A stretch of DNA of 64,000 nt, taken from assembly GCA_023408815.1 (NCBI GenBank), contig JAEYJO010000074.1, positions 21,996-85,995 of the forward strand, in the 5' to 3' direction. The translations under genes and the position numbers were made by a program. The notes under the pieces are model-generated. The model ran no database searches, was not told where the DNA came from, and was given only the letters and a program-made list of their open reading frames with translations. This stretch comes from Bacillota bacterium. GTDB taxonomy: Bacteria > Bacillota > Clostridia > Lachnospirales > Lachnospiraceae. This document shows, in pieces, positions 23,877 through 31,880 of this stretch. Positions within the stretch are counted from its first letter, which is position 1. Each line of letters begins with the position of its first letter.

Positions 23877-25580
23877 TCAATTGTCTTTGATTAGTATTGT
23901 TCCTCTTAAATTACTGTCTCCTTGACTTAGTTGTACTGATGTATCGCCCCGATTAAAAAATACACACGTATATACGTTAACAGGCATGGATTTATAAGTA
24001 TATCCGTCTGCTTTGGTGAACGATGTAAATACTACCGACACCCATATTTTAGCATGATTCATGCCTATATGTAGCAAAGCCAAAGTCTCGCCGCCCGTTA
24101 CAGTTTCGTCAATAACGATATTAAAACTTGATGAACTGTTAGCATTAATAGGGCTGATGCTAGTAGCGTCTGTACAGACTTTATCTGTGGTGTTAAAAGT
24201 AACAAACCTTATAGCCGAAGATGGAAGATTCAATTCATGAAACAATATTCCGCTCGAACCTCCGCTATCGACTAGACCTTTCAACACTTTTCCTTGCGCC
24301 GCACTCAGAGCTTTCTCACTGTCATCCGTAACAAGATCGTCAGCAATTTCTACTACGGGAATAGAATTTATCTTATCATCCAGCACCTTACCCATAGTTG
24401 CATCCAAAGCATTTCCGGTGGTGGTGGCTAGGAGGTTGGCGGTAAGCATGGAGCGGTTAAGCATCGTACTCCACACGCCATCAACATTTCCACTACCGCC
24501 ACTGATGCGGATGTATTTAGTCCATATCCTTCCTCCCGATGTTCTTTCGTATGCCATTGCATGTACGTACCACGATGATGGTCTCCTTATGATTACGCCG
24601 CATGGAGATACGGGTAGTTCCGAGACTTCTGTGTCATTCAAGACAATCTCTGACCCATCCGCCATAGCCGTAGCAATCTCCAAACACGTCGCCGGGGCTG
24701 TTAAGCCGATATCCGCGAGGGACGTGTAATTCTTAAATTTCGTGCTGAACGTCCCATTACTTACACCTATTGTTATATCATCCGGCTTACCGATACCGTT
24801 TGTGGTGGGGGTCATGATTTGGACATCTGGTATGTCTATATCATGCGTATGAGATGTAATTGTACCTGTTAATTTTGCTTCAATTTCTGCTTTAGTAATA
24901 TCGCTATTCTTTTGAGCATCGGAAGGAGCATGAGCGGAATCAGCGTGAGTTTTGGCAGCATTCCAATTCGTTCGTTCAGTCACTGTGATATGTACAGTCG
25001 TATTGTCCTTATGCGCCTGAAACTCAACGTCACTTGCTTTATTTCCTATTGCTGTCTCAAGGGCTTCTACAACTGTTTGATTTTCTTCCATTGCATCGGC
25101 TATCTCTTTAAGCGTGTCCATGGTAGTTGGTGCGCCGTTGATTAAGTCGGATATTTTGGTATCTGTATATGCCGTAGCATTTTCGTATGCTCCGTCTGTT
25201 TCCGGCGTATATCCAAGGGCCGATGTTACATTAGCCTTGGTAATTTCATTTCGAATAGTTGCGGAAGACTTGTTTTCCACATTAGGGATTCCGAGGTTTT
25301 GTTTGGTAATATTTACCTTGCCGATTCGATATTCCGTTTCCGCTTCTCCTTTTACGCCCAATTCAGATATTTTTTCATTCGTGTGGGCTATTGCTTCTTG
25401 TAAGGCTTCGTCTGCACTCCCTATCGGGTCTGCTCCCACGTCTGCTGCAGTATAAGTTTTACTTTGTAATCCCTCGATCTTCTCTTCGGCATTTCGGATT
25501 CTCTCGGCAGCATTATCTTTTTCATAATTTCCTTCTGGTAATATCTGCGCTCCGCCTGCATATAATTGCTCTGTTGTCAT
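23877..25580 (-). CDS. Tail fibre protein
   Basis: A 567-residue protein rich in short repeats typical of phage fibres: YTAADVGADPIGSA, NVTSALGYTPETDGAYE, and GNALDATMGKVLDDK / EKALSAAQGKVLKG. The N-terminus is helical (RIRNAEEKIEGLQ) and may attach to the baseplate; the C-terminal third is beta-rich. It follows the tail-collar protein as in P2-like gene order. Confidence 0.8.
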   Translation of the reverse strand: MTTEQLYAGGAQILPEGNYEKDNAAERIRNAEEKIEGLQSKTYTAADVGADPIGSADEALQEAIAHTNEKISELGVKGEAETEYRIGKVNITKQNLGIPNVENKSSATIRNEITKANVTSALGYTPETDGAYENATAYTDTKISDLINGAPTTMDTLKEIADAMEENQTVVEALETAIGNKASDVEFQAHKDNTTVHITVTERTNWNAAKTHADSAHAPSDAQKNSDITKAEIEAKLTGTITSHTHDIDIPDVQIMTPTTNGIGKPDDITIGVSNGTFSTKFKNYTSLADIGLTAPATCLEIATAMADGSEIVLNDTEVSELPVSPCGVIIRRPSSWYVHAMAYERTSGGRIWTKYIRISGGSGNVDGVWSTMLNRSMLTANLLATTTGNALDATMGKVLDDKINSIPVVEIADDLVTDDSEKALSAAQGKVLKGLVDSGGSSGILFHELNLPSSAIRFVTFNTTDKVCTDATSISPINANSSSSFNIVIDETVTGGETLALLHIGMNHAKIWVSVVFTSFTKADGYTYKSMPVNVYTCVFFNRGDTSVQLSQGDSNLRGTILIKDN

Positions 25581-25596
25581 TTTCCCGTTCCTTTCT

Positions 25597-26181
25597 TCAG
25601 TAAGGCATTTGATTAACGATTAAACGGATTTCATTTTCCTCGTAAGCTCCCTCAGCGGTACCTATCGTTACCCTGCCATTTTGCCTAAGCTTTTCCCATA
25701 TTGCTTCTGTGTCTTTTTTGGTTGCTGTGACGATATTAGGGTCAATCAGTAGCTCTACCGCATCTCCATTGATGAGAGCCATTTCCAACTCCAATCGCAT
25801 CTCATTTACTACGCCATCCGTGACTGTCACCTTGGGTGTTGCCGGACAATTACAGATGGCTATCATATGGCCCGCCTCATCAAAAACTCCCATTTCCCTT
25901 ATTGTAAAACCGCCCGCATCGCCGGGGCATATAGCCGTCACGATTAATATGTTTGCTGCCTCTGGGCTAATTTCACAGGAGTTGATTGTCCCTCTCCAAG
26001 TCTCATTCTTCAGTTCGGTCATTGATGTAACAGGACTATAATATTCCCCGTTTGCATCTCCTACTGCAAATTCTATGATTTTTACCTTTTTCCCTTCTGC
26101 AACGGACAACATCATCAATTTATTTCCTATGTCTGTTACGACTGCGTCATAGGTTTTTGTAGTCTCATTCATTGTCACCAT
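25597..26181 (-). CDS. Tail-collar fibre N-terminal domain protein (DUF3751-like)
   Basis: The 194-residue protein matches the P2 gpH N-terminal/tail-collar type: TKTYDAVVTDIGNKLMM, KIIEFAVGDANGEYY, and GGFTIREMGVFDEAGHMIAI. This domain links fibres to the baseplate. GGAAGGA precedes ATG 26181. It lies between gpI and the main fibre. Confidence 0.82.
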   Translation of the reverse strand: MVTMNETTKTYDAVVTDIGNKLMMLSVAEGKKVKIIEFAVGDANGEYYSPVTSMTELKNETWRGTINSCEISPEAANILIVTAICPGDAGGFTIREMGVFDEAGHMIAICNCPATPKVTVTDGVVNEMRLELEMALINGDAVELLIDPNIVTATKKDTEAIWEKLRQNGRVTIGTAEGAYEENEIRLIVNQMPY

Positions 26182-26214
26182 CTTAATATCCTTCCTTTCT
26201 TTTTGCTTATTTCC

Positions 26215-26961
26215 TCACGGAGTAGTCCTCACAACGCGCCCGTTTTCTGATAGTACCCTTACTTTTTTACCTGATCCTGCCAACACATAAACATCATTTG
26301 GTCCTATTTCGTCGCGTCCTTTTATTTTTATATGTTGGCTCAGTCTGAGGGTAGCGGATACGTGATCGTCTGAATTTGCTTGTATTTCCTCTGTCAACCG
26401 CGCCTTTATCTTTATGCAACATCCTATTCCACCTGCTGCCACCGTCTTGGAAATTGTCTTTGTGTGATATTTCCATATAATAGATTTCAAGTGTGAGCGA
26501 GTATTTTTAACATCTCTCAACGATTGCAGGAACCCTAGATATTTTTCCAGTGTCATATCCTGGCTTATAATATTAACCATCAACCGGAATAAATAAGGGT
26601 TTCCCTCGTACTGAAACCACTCTTCCACTTCTGCGCTTTGAAAGACAAAATCGGTAAGCTCTTTTACCGTTGATAGGGTACCCGCCTTGTAATACCATGG
26701 CAGAGTTCTTTTTATCATTTCCCGCTTTTCGGCCATAGTGAAGGTATCGCTATAATACTTTGTCCTCAGCTCTACCGCCAGTAGGTCAATAAGAGCCTCC
26801 TCCAGTATATCTACTGCCGCATAAACGCTTGATTGCTTTGTAGTATCAATGATCTGTTTTACTGTATTTGATATTGCATAGCTTATCGCCTGCGCTACTG
26901 GATCGGACTTTAAATTGTCCGGCATGATATCCGTTATCCCGCCATTATATAGATTAATCAC
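26215..26961 (-). CDS. Phage tail protein I (baseplate)
   Basis: The 248-residue protein matches P2 gpI by position after gpJ and by the segments LPWYYKAGTLSTVKELTDF and VKNTRSHLKSI. The C-terminal 75 residues are an extension with strand-rich character. gpI helps assemble the baseplate edge. It overlaps gpJ by 8 nt. Confidence 0.88.
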   Translation of the reverse strand: MINLYNGGITDIMPDNLKSDPVAQAISYAISNTVKQIIDTTKQSSVYAAVDILEEALIDLLAVELRTKYYSDTFTMAEKREMIKRTLPWYYKAGTLSTVKELTDFVFQSAEVEEWFQYEGNPYLFRLMVNIISQDMTLEKYLGFLQSLRDVKNTRSHLKSIIWKYHTKTISKTVAAGGIGCCIKIKARLTEEIQANSDDHVSATLRLSQHIKIKGRDEIGPNDVYVLAGSGKKVRVLSENGRVVRTTP

Positions 26962-28105
26962 GTTCTATGCCTCCAAACTCCACTTCTACATTATTTAGTA
27001 CCGCCAGAGCTGCTTCTCCGATAACCAAAAAAGCAGGTTCCGAAACTTCTACTCGTTTCGCTCCTGCCTGCATGATGTAATGGTTTAACATGGATGGATT
27101 GATGTCTCTGCCTATCTGTGATTTTTGCCAGTAGGCGAATCCACTTACCGCCGCATCCACGTTTTTTTGTACTGCTGCCGCTTTATTCTTATCACTGTCA
27201 TTAATCCAGTATTTAATCTTTACATCATAAGGATATACTTCCGGAGCTGCAACGGTTACGTGATCGGTCAATGGACGTCTCTCCCCGTCCATCAGATATT
27301 CTTCCACTCCATCAATCATTCCCTGCGCTGGCAGCTCCCCATCCTGAAGGATAAACCGTATATCCACCACTCCGGGCACCGGCGAGTACACCTTTACATC
27401 CTTGATATCCGGGTTATACTCCTTTACCCAATAGCGATATGCATCATCCGGTCCCGCTGTACTATAAGAGGATGGCGCCAGATAAATCCTTTCGGCAAGG
27501 TTCGCATCGCTTTCAATCTCTGCGCCCCCGCTGGAGGGCTGTATATTTCTCACTTCCGCAACATAGGGTATTTTATCCACCAGGACCTTAATCGCATCCA
27601 CTTCAAAGTTATTACCAACTTCTCCAATCTCCGCACAAACAGCCGGCACGTCAACATATGTCTCCCCTATTGGTATGGCGCTCTCCTCTTCCGTATAAAA
27701 AAATACGTTTCCTCCCGGCGTTACCCTTGTTCCCATGGGGATAATGATTGCTCCCGGCCTGGCCGCTGATAATGTAAATCGTATCTTTGTTTTAGCCGCT
27801 TCTCCCTCGTTTCTCACGATTCCCTTAAGAGCGCCCATATTGTCCAGATATTCACCAAAAGCATACTTTAGGAAGGATTGCTTGCCTGCGGCATCTATGT
27901 ACTGCATCCCTTGGTATAATTGCAGCGTAGCCGCATATAAGATAAGTCTCACGGGATCAGCTTGCGGCAGACTGATTTCCTGCCCTGTTAATTCGTAATA
28001 TTTGCTTTGAAAATCGTTTATCATCTGGCTCTGCAAATCTTCCAATGATAGATTCTCAATAAAACTAATATCCGGATAATTATCCAACGTATTTCTTAGG
28101 CTCAT
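26954..28105 (-). CDS. Baseplate J-family protein
   Basis: At 383 residues with DPVRLILYAATLQLYQGMQYID near the N-terminus, an FTLSAARPGAIIIPMGTRVTPGG segment (cut here to FTLSAARPGAIIIPMGTRV), and GPDDAYRYWVKEYNPDIKDV, it is a clear P2 gpJ/Mu gp47-type wedge component. It overlaps gp25 by 4 nt and gpI by 8 nt. Confidence 0.93.
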   Translation of the reverse strand: MSLRNTLDNYPDISFIENLSLEDLQSQMINDFQSKYYELTGQEISLPQADPVRLILYAATLQLYQGMQYIDAAGKQSFLKYAFGEYLDNMGALKGIVRNEGEAAKTKIRFTLSAARPGAIIIPMGTRVTPGGNVFFYTEEESAIPIGETYVDVPAVCAEIGEVGNNFEVDAIKVLVDKIPYVAEVRNIQPSSGGAEIESDANLAERIYLAPSSYSTAGPDDAYRYWVKEYNPDIKDVKVYSPVPGVVDIRFILQDGELPAQGMIDGVEEYLMDGERRPLTDHVTVAAPEVYPYDVKIKYWINDSDKNKAAAVQKNVDAAVSGFAYWQKSQIGRDINPSMLNHYIMQAGAKRVEVSEPAFLVIGEAALAVLNNVEVEFGGIERD

Positions 28106-28413
28106 ATTTCATCTCCCTTTACCAATGTGATAACCGGAATCATATTTCCGCTTTGACTGTCATACTCAAATGTTGCCTCTTTTACCTTTACCCTCGGCTC
28201 ATACTTCCTCGTTTTCTTCATGGCTTCAAATACAAATTCGTTCTGCGCTACGGGAAGCGGTTTGTCGATAAAATCCCAATTAAGCCCGAAAGCGCGGTCA
28301 AGCGGCTGCTTCCCCTCCCTGGTGGAATATAAGGTTCGCAGGCACCGCGATATGCTCTCGATTTCCGGCGCATCATAGTCAAACCTTATTTGTATACTTC
28401 CAACATCAATCAT
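28102..28413 (-). CDS. Baseplate wedge protein, gpW/gp25 family
   Basis: The start is put at 28413, where AAGGAGAGGGC precedes ATG; a longer frame to 28524 overlaps the gpU-like gene and lacks a site. The 103-residue product has the family's GKQPLDRAFGLNWDFIDKP segment and terminal RVKVKEATFEYD. Members are lysozyme-like wedge proteins of contractile tails (P2 gpW, T4 gp25). Confidence 0.88.
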   Translation of the reverse strand: MIDVGSIQIRFDYDAPEIESISRCLRTLYSTREGKQPLDRAFGLNWDFIDKPLPVAQNEFVFEAMKKTRKYEPRVKVKEATFEYDSQSGNMIPVITLVKGDEI

Positions 28414-28427
28414 GCCCTCTCCTTCCG

Positions 28428-28817
28428 CTATGCATACTCTTCCATTGTTATGGTCCCGGTAGCGATTGCCAGCTCTCCGCCGCTTAATATGGTGTCCCAC
28501 TCCTCGCCCAGCGAAGAAATACAAAACCGGTTGTTTCCAACCGGTCTCCCTCCAATTATTAAATAATCAGTTTTACCTTCTTCAACGATACTTTCCATCT
28601 TCTCCAGCATTTCTCTCGGCCGGACTCCGTATATTGCATTTAATGTGATCGTAAACGTAATTTTTCTATTACCCGGCCCGTTAAATTCTAATACTTCTTT
28701 TCTTCCGATGATCGAGTGTCGGCTCCACCTTCCGCTCACCGTCTGCTTGAAACCTTTAAATGACAAAATTCTTTTATCGCTGGTTTCAAAAATTATATCT
28801 CCAAATTTTCCAACCAT
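28428..28817 (-). CDS. Phage tail protein, P2 gpU-like
   Basis: The 129-residue protein begins MVGKFGDIIFETSDKRILSF and contains NGPGNRKITFTITLNAIYG, typical of the gpU family that caps or stabilises the tail. It lies between the gpV spike and gp25 genes. Confidence 0.82.
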   Translation of the reverse strand: MVGKFGDIIFETSDKRILSFKGFKQTVSGRWSRHSIIGRKEVLEFNGPGNRKITFTITLNAIYGVRPREMLEKMESIVEEGKTDYLIIGGRPVGNNRFCISSLGEEWDTILSGGELAIATGTITMEEYA

Positions 28818-28823
28818 TCCTGC

Positions 28824-29615
28824 CTACTTTCTTGCAGATGTATCACCATCCAACGCTTCCATTCTTTCCATGATTTGGGTCAAGGTAGTAGCGAAACTAT
28901 TATTTTCAAGCGCAACTTCTTCGCCCGCCCTCATCTCCGTATTTTTTTGTGACAAGAATCGTGAATCATTTCCGCTCTGCATTTCTACATTTTCTACCGC
29001 TTGTATGCTCATATCTTTTCCCGCCTTCATCTCCATATTTTCTATAGTTTCCAGTTTTATGTTCAATATGAGTGCTTCCAAATCTGCCAAATCCATAATG
29101 ATTTTTATATTGCTGGCTATCAGCGCTTCTATAACATCCGAGTCAAGCGCTTCCATGAAAATATCCCTTACTTTCATTGTGTGCTCTGGACTTTCTAGGC
29201 TTGTCCTGTTTTTCGCCGCAATATTTACTTCCGGACCTTCTATATCAGTCTCATTGATTCCGTGTACCTTAAAATTCGGTACTCTGATAAGATATTCTCC
29301 GGTTTCATCATCATACCTGACATACGCGGCCCCAAATATCTTCGACAGCTCCTTGCGATATAACTGTTTGCCGCCCTCAGCAGGCCTATTCTTCTTATTC
29401 CATACCTTTCCTAAAACAACTCCCCTGCTGCTGCCATTTGATAAATGCGCAACAAAGACCTGTTGACCAATTTGGGGCGGGCTATATTCGTCGTTAAAGT
29501 TAGCATATGGCAATTTGGCCGTAACAGCATTTCCTTTATCGGTATATTCCACCTGCACCATTCCCGTATCATAGTCAACGCTTGACACCTTACCTATTCT
29601 TATTCCAGTATTCAT
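28824..29615 (-). CDS. Baseplate assembly protein V (tail spike)
   Basis: The 263-residue protein starts with the OB-fold of gpV spikes (GKVSSVDYDTGMVQVEYTDK, QVFVAHLSNGSSRGVVLGK) and continues into a repetitive beta-helix-like C-terminal part (MEMKAGKDMSIQAVENVEMQ). The spike punctures the cell surface during contraction. Confidence 0.87.
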   Translation of the reverse strand: MNTGIRIGKVSSVDYDTGMVQVEYTDKGNAVTAKLPYANFNDEYSPPQIGQQVFVAHLSNGSSRGVVLGKVWNKKNRPAEGGKQLYRKELSKIFGAAYVRYDDETGEYLIRVPNFKVHGINETDIEGPEVNIAAKNRTSLESPEHTMKVRDIFMEALDSDVIEALIASNIKIIMDLADLEALILNIKLETIENMEMKAGKDMSIQAVENVEMQSGNDSRFLSQKNTEMRAGEEVALENNSFATTLTQIMERMEALDGDTSARK

Positions 29616-29620
29616 ATCTC

Positions 29621-30880
29621 TTACCCCTTTGGCGGAATGGTTAATGTAGTGCCTGGGAATATCCAGTGACCATTGCTGGAATCCGCCTTGCCTCTTTGCT
29701 TTGCGGTTTCCTCTATCGTGTCTTTATTAGCAGTATATATTTTTTCGTATTCCATCCCGTTTCCGTATAAGCTTTTCGCTATGCTCCATAAGGTATCACC
29801 GGAAACAACCGTATAAGATGTGCCTGCTGCCGTGCTGCTTTCTTCCGCCTGCTCGACCGCACCAATAGATACCGTCTTTATCCTTGGTATGACGCGGTGC
29901 GCCTCTAACGTCGACTGGCATGTGCCTGAACCGCTCTTTTTTGTAATTACCTTATCTACATAATATTTTCCGTTGATCTTACTACCAAGTCCCGTTACAT
30001 CTATGCAGGTACCGGAAAATATCTTTACATCCGTTTTTATGGTAATTGACATTGTTATGGCTTTCTTATTTTCATTGTTCAGCTTGGCGATTCCCTTGCG
30101 TTCGGCATCCTTGATATTGTCCGTATTCTCATTTATTTCCAGTATCCGGTTCCCGCCACCAATGATTATATGATATTCTTCCGCATCGTTCGGGTCTGTA
30201 TAACGTAGGTTCGCGCCGGTATAGGTACCTGCTACCGTAGATTTATAATTCCATTTGACCATGTCTGTTTCATCTATAGTTCTTACGCTTGCCCGCTTCT
30301 CATAGGTCTCTTCATCGAAGATAATGATTTTATTAGCGTAGACTTTCATTGCAAGTCCATAGTCCGAACACAGCGAGTAAAGGAACTTACAATCCGTCTG
30401 CTCATTCTGTTCTATGATTTCTACCGGTATATCCTCCGCTTCATAATAAAATGATACATTTGCCCTACCTGCAATTTCCTTTGCAATCTGCTGTATCGTG
30501 ATGCTTTCCCATGTTTTAGTTCTATTTTGAGAATTAAACGGCTCATTTCTCGGTATGGATACGGCTCCAATCTCACCACTTAGAGGCCTGCCACTAAACG
30601 TCATATCATCCACTTCAAATTCTCCGCAGTATAAAGTATTTACGTCCCCGGGAGTATCCCAATCACGGAGCACAATAGTTCCGCTCATCCGGTCTCCCTT
30701 ATTCGGCATCCACTCATCTATCCATTTTTTGTGGTCATTTTTTAAGCTGATACTAATAGAGTCGGATTCTCCGGAAGCCACATCCGTGTATGTATATTGT
30801 TCCAAATCTTCATTTATAGGTGTTGTAATATCTTTACCTTCATACTGAATTTCTATTTCTACTCTTCTTCCTTGCTCCAT
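29621..30880 (-). CDS. Tail hub protein, gpD-like with C-terminal LysM
   Basis: The 419-residue protein has the P2 gpD/T4 gp27-type hub architecture (NKGDRMSGTIVLRDWD early, WESITIQQIAKEIAGRANVS, CKFLYSLCSDYGLAMKVY) and ends with a LysM domain (YTVVSGDTLWSIAKSLYGNG, then FPGTTLTIPPKG). The added LysM recalls XkdP/XkdQ of Bacillus phages and may bind peptidoglycan during injection. Confidence 0.88.
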   Translation of the reverse strand: MEQGRRVEIEIQYEGKDITTPINEDLEQYTYTDVASGESDSISISLKNDHKKWIDEWMPNKGDRMSGTIVLRDWDTPGDVNTLYCGEFEVDDMTFSGRPLSGEIGAVSIPRNEPFNSQNRTKTWESITIQQIAKEIAGRANVSFYYEAEDIPVEIIEQNEQTDCKFLYSLCSDYGLAMKVYANKIIIFDEETYEKRASVRTIDETDMVKWNYKSTVAGTYTGANLRYTDPNDAEEYHIIIGGGNRILEINENTDNIKDAERKGIAKLNNENKKAITMSITIKTDVKIFSGTCIDVTGLGSKINGKYYVDKVITKKSGSGTCQSTLEAHRVIPRIKTVSIGAVEQAEESSTAAGTSYTVVSGDTLWSIAKSLYGNGMEYEKIYTANKDTIEETAKQRGKADSSNGHWIFPGTTLTIPPKG

Positions 30881-30883
30881 TTT

Positions 30884-31072
30884 CTACCTCCAAGGTGGTA
30901 AATCCTTTCTTTGTTCCGGCAGCTCCGGCGTATTTAACTTGATACCGTAGGGAAAGACAAATATATTTAAATGCTGCGGATTGCTTTGCATAAGGTAATC
31001 CGCATATTTTTCGCTGCCATATACTTCTTTCGCTATCTGGTCCCAAGCTTGACCTTGCTTTGTTATGTACAT
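30884..31072 (-). CDS. Tail protein X
   Basis: The start at 31072 has AAAGGGAG 5 nt upstream; the frame continues upstream without a site. The 62-residue product, starting MYITKQGQAWDQIAKEVYGS and ending LPEQRKDLPPWR, is the LysM-like gpX family found between the tape measure and hub genes of P2-like phages. Confidence 0.88.
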   Translation of the reverse strand: MYITKQGQAWDQIAKEVYGSEKYADYLMQSNPQHLNIFVFPYGIKLNTPELPEQRKDLPPWR

Positions 31073-31143
31073 ACGCTCTCCCTTTATGGTATAAGAAAAG
31101 ACGCTGCATTCCTGCAACGTCTTCTCGTTTAATGTTCATATTA

Positions 31144-31566
31144 TTATTTTGATAAATTTAGTTCTGCCATTAAAGCATCTCGCAATACCTGGGAAACATT
31201 AATTCCTGCGCTGGTTGCTTCTGAGTCCAACCATTTAGGAAGAGTAACATTCCTTCTCACTGATTTCTTTTCCATCCTATTTCTATAATAAGTAAAATCA
31301 ATATCCACGTAGGTTAATATTCCTTGGGAGTAATCAAAAATTTCTGTATCTTCGCGTGCCTTTCTTATCGCGTCTTCTTTACTGGAAGGCACCGGCAACT
31401 CCATACTGTTATCTTCAATCGATACTCCTTTTAGTCCAATAGCATCCCTCGCCATTTCGATTGCATCTGCAAAATTTTTACCCTCGGTATAAATATCCAT
31501 ATCCGGTACATAAACTAAAAAATCATTTCCACTTTGTGCAATGAACGTCGGATATACTTGTTTCAT
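31144..31566 (-). CDS. hicB: HicB-family antitoxin
   Basis: The 140-residue protein has the HicB N-terminal fold (YPTFIAQSGNDFLVYVPDMD, followed by YTEGKNFADAIEMARDAIG) and a C-terminal ribbon-helix-helix (VTLPKWLDSEATSAGINVSQ), the DNA-binding form of HicB. It would neutralise the adjacent HicA RNase and repress the pair. Both genes stand in the tail operon between tape measure and gpX with their own promoter. Confidence 0.92.
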   Translation of the reverse strand: MKQVYPTFIAQSGNDFLVYVPDMDIYTEGKNFADAIEMARDAIGLKGVSIEDNSMELPVPSSKEDAIRKAREDTEIFDYSQGILTYVDIDFTYYRNRMEKKSVRRNVTLPKWLDSEATSAGINVSQVLRDALMAELNLSK

Positions 31567-31620
31567 AGTACCACCTTTCTTTCTCCTTTTCTTTTTTATA
31601 TTTAGCGGTAATGGGGATTT

Positions 31621-31791
31621 TTACAATCCCCATTTTTTCAATATTCTTTTGGCTGTTATTTCATTAATTTCTTTGTGCCTTGGAATCTGCTCCGTTTCAC
31701 TCCCTCTTTTGTATGTATCATGGTTTCCACCATGTTCTTTAAAAGTGAAACCCGCTTCTTCAAGCTTTTTTATCAAGTCACGTTGCTTCAT
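31621..31791 (-). CDS. hicA: HicA-family mRNA interferase toxin
   Basis: The 56-residue protein starts MKQRDLIKKLEEAGFTFKEH and contains the active histidine in GGNHDTYK, then the PRHKEINEITAKRIL helix, so all HicA hallmarks are present and it looks intact. HicA cuts mRNA through a dsRBD-like fold. AAGGAGG precedes the ATG. It is upstream of hicB in the usual order. Confidence 0.93.
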   Translation of the reverse strand: MKQRDLIKKLEEAGFTFKEHGGNHDTYKRGSETEQIPRHKEINEITAKRILKKWGL

Positions 31792-31818
31792 AAGTTATTA
31801 TTACCTCCTTATAAATAC

Positions 31819-31847
31819 ATTATACACACTATAGTGCGCATTGTCAA
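31819..31847 (-). promoter_or_regulatory. hicAB promoter with operator palindrome
   Basis: Minus-strand TTGACA (31842-31847), 17-bp spacer, TATAAT (31819-31824), with the palindrome CACTATAGTG (31827-31836) in the spacer as probable HicB operator. Direct repeats GTGTATAAAA lie just upstream (31853-31877). Confidence 0.85.
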
Positions 31848-31880
31848 TACTTTTTATACACATTTTTATACACACTTATA

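Noticed and set aside
23877..25580. Diversity-generating retroelement acting on the fibre genes
   Set aside because: No reverse transcriptase and no template/variable repeat pair are found in the window.
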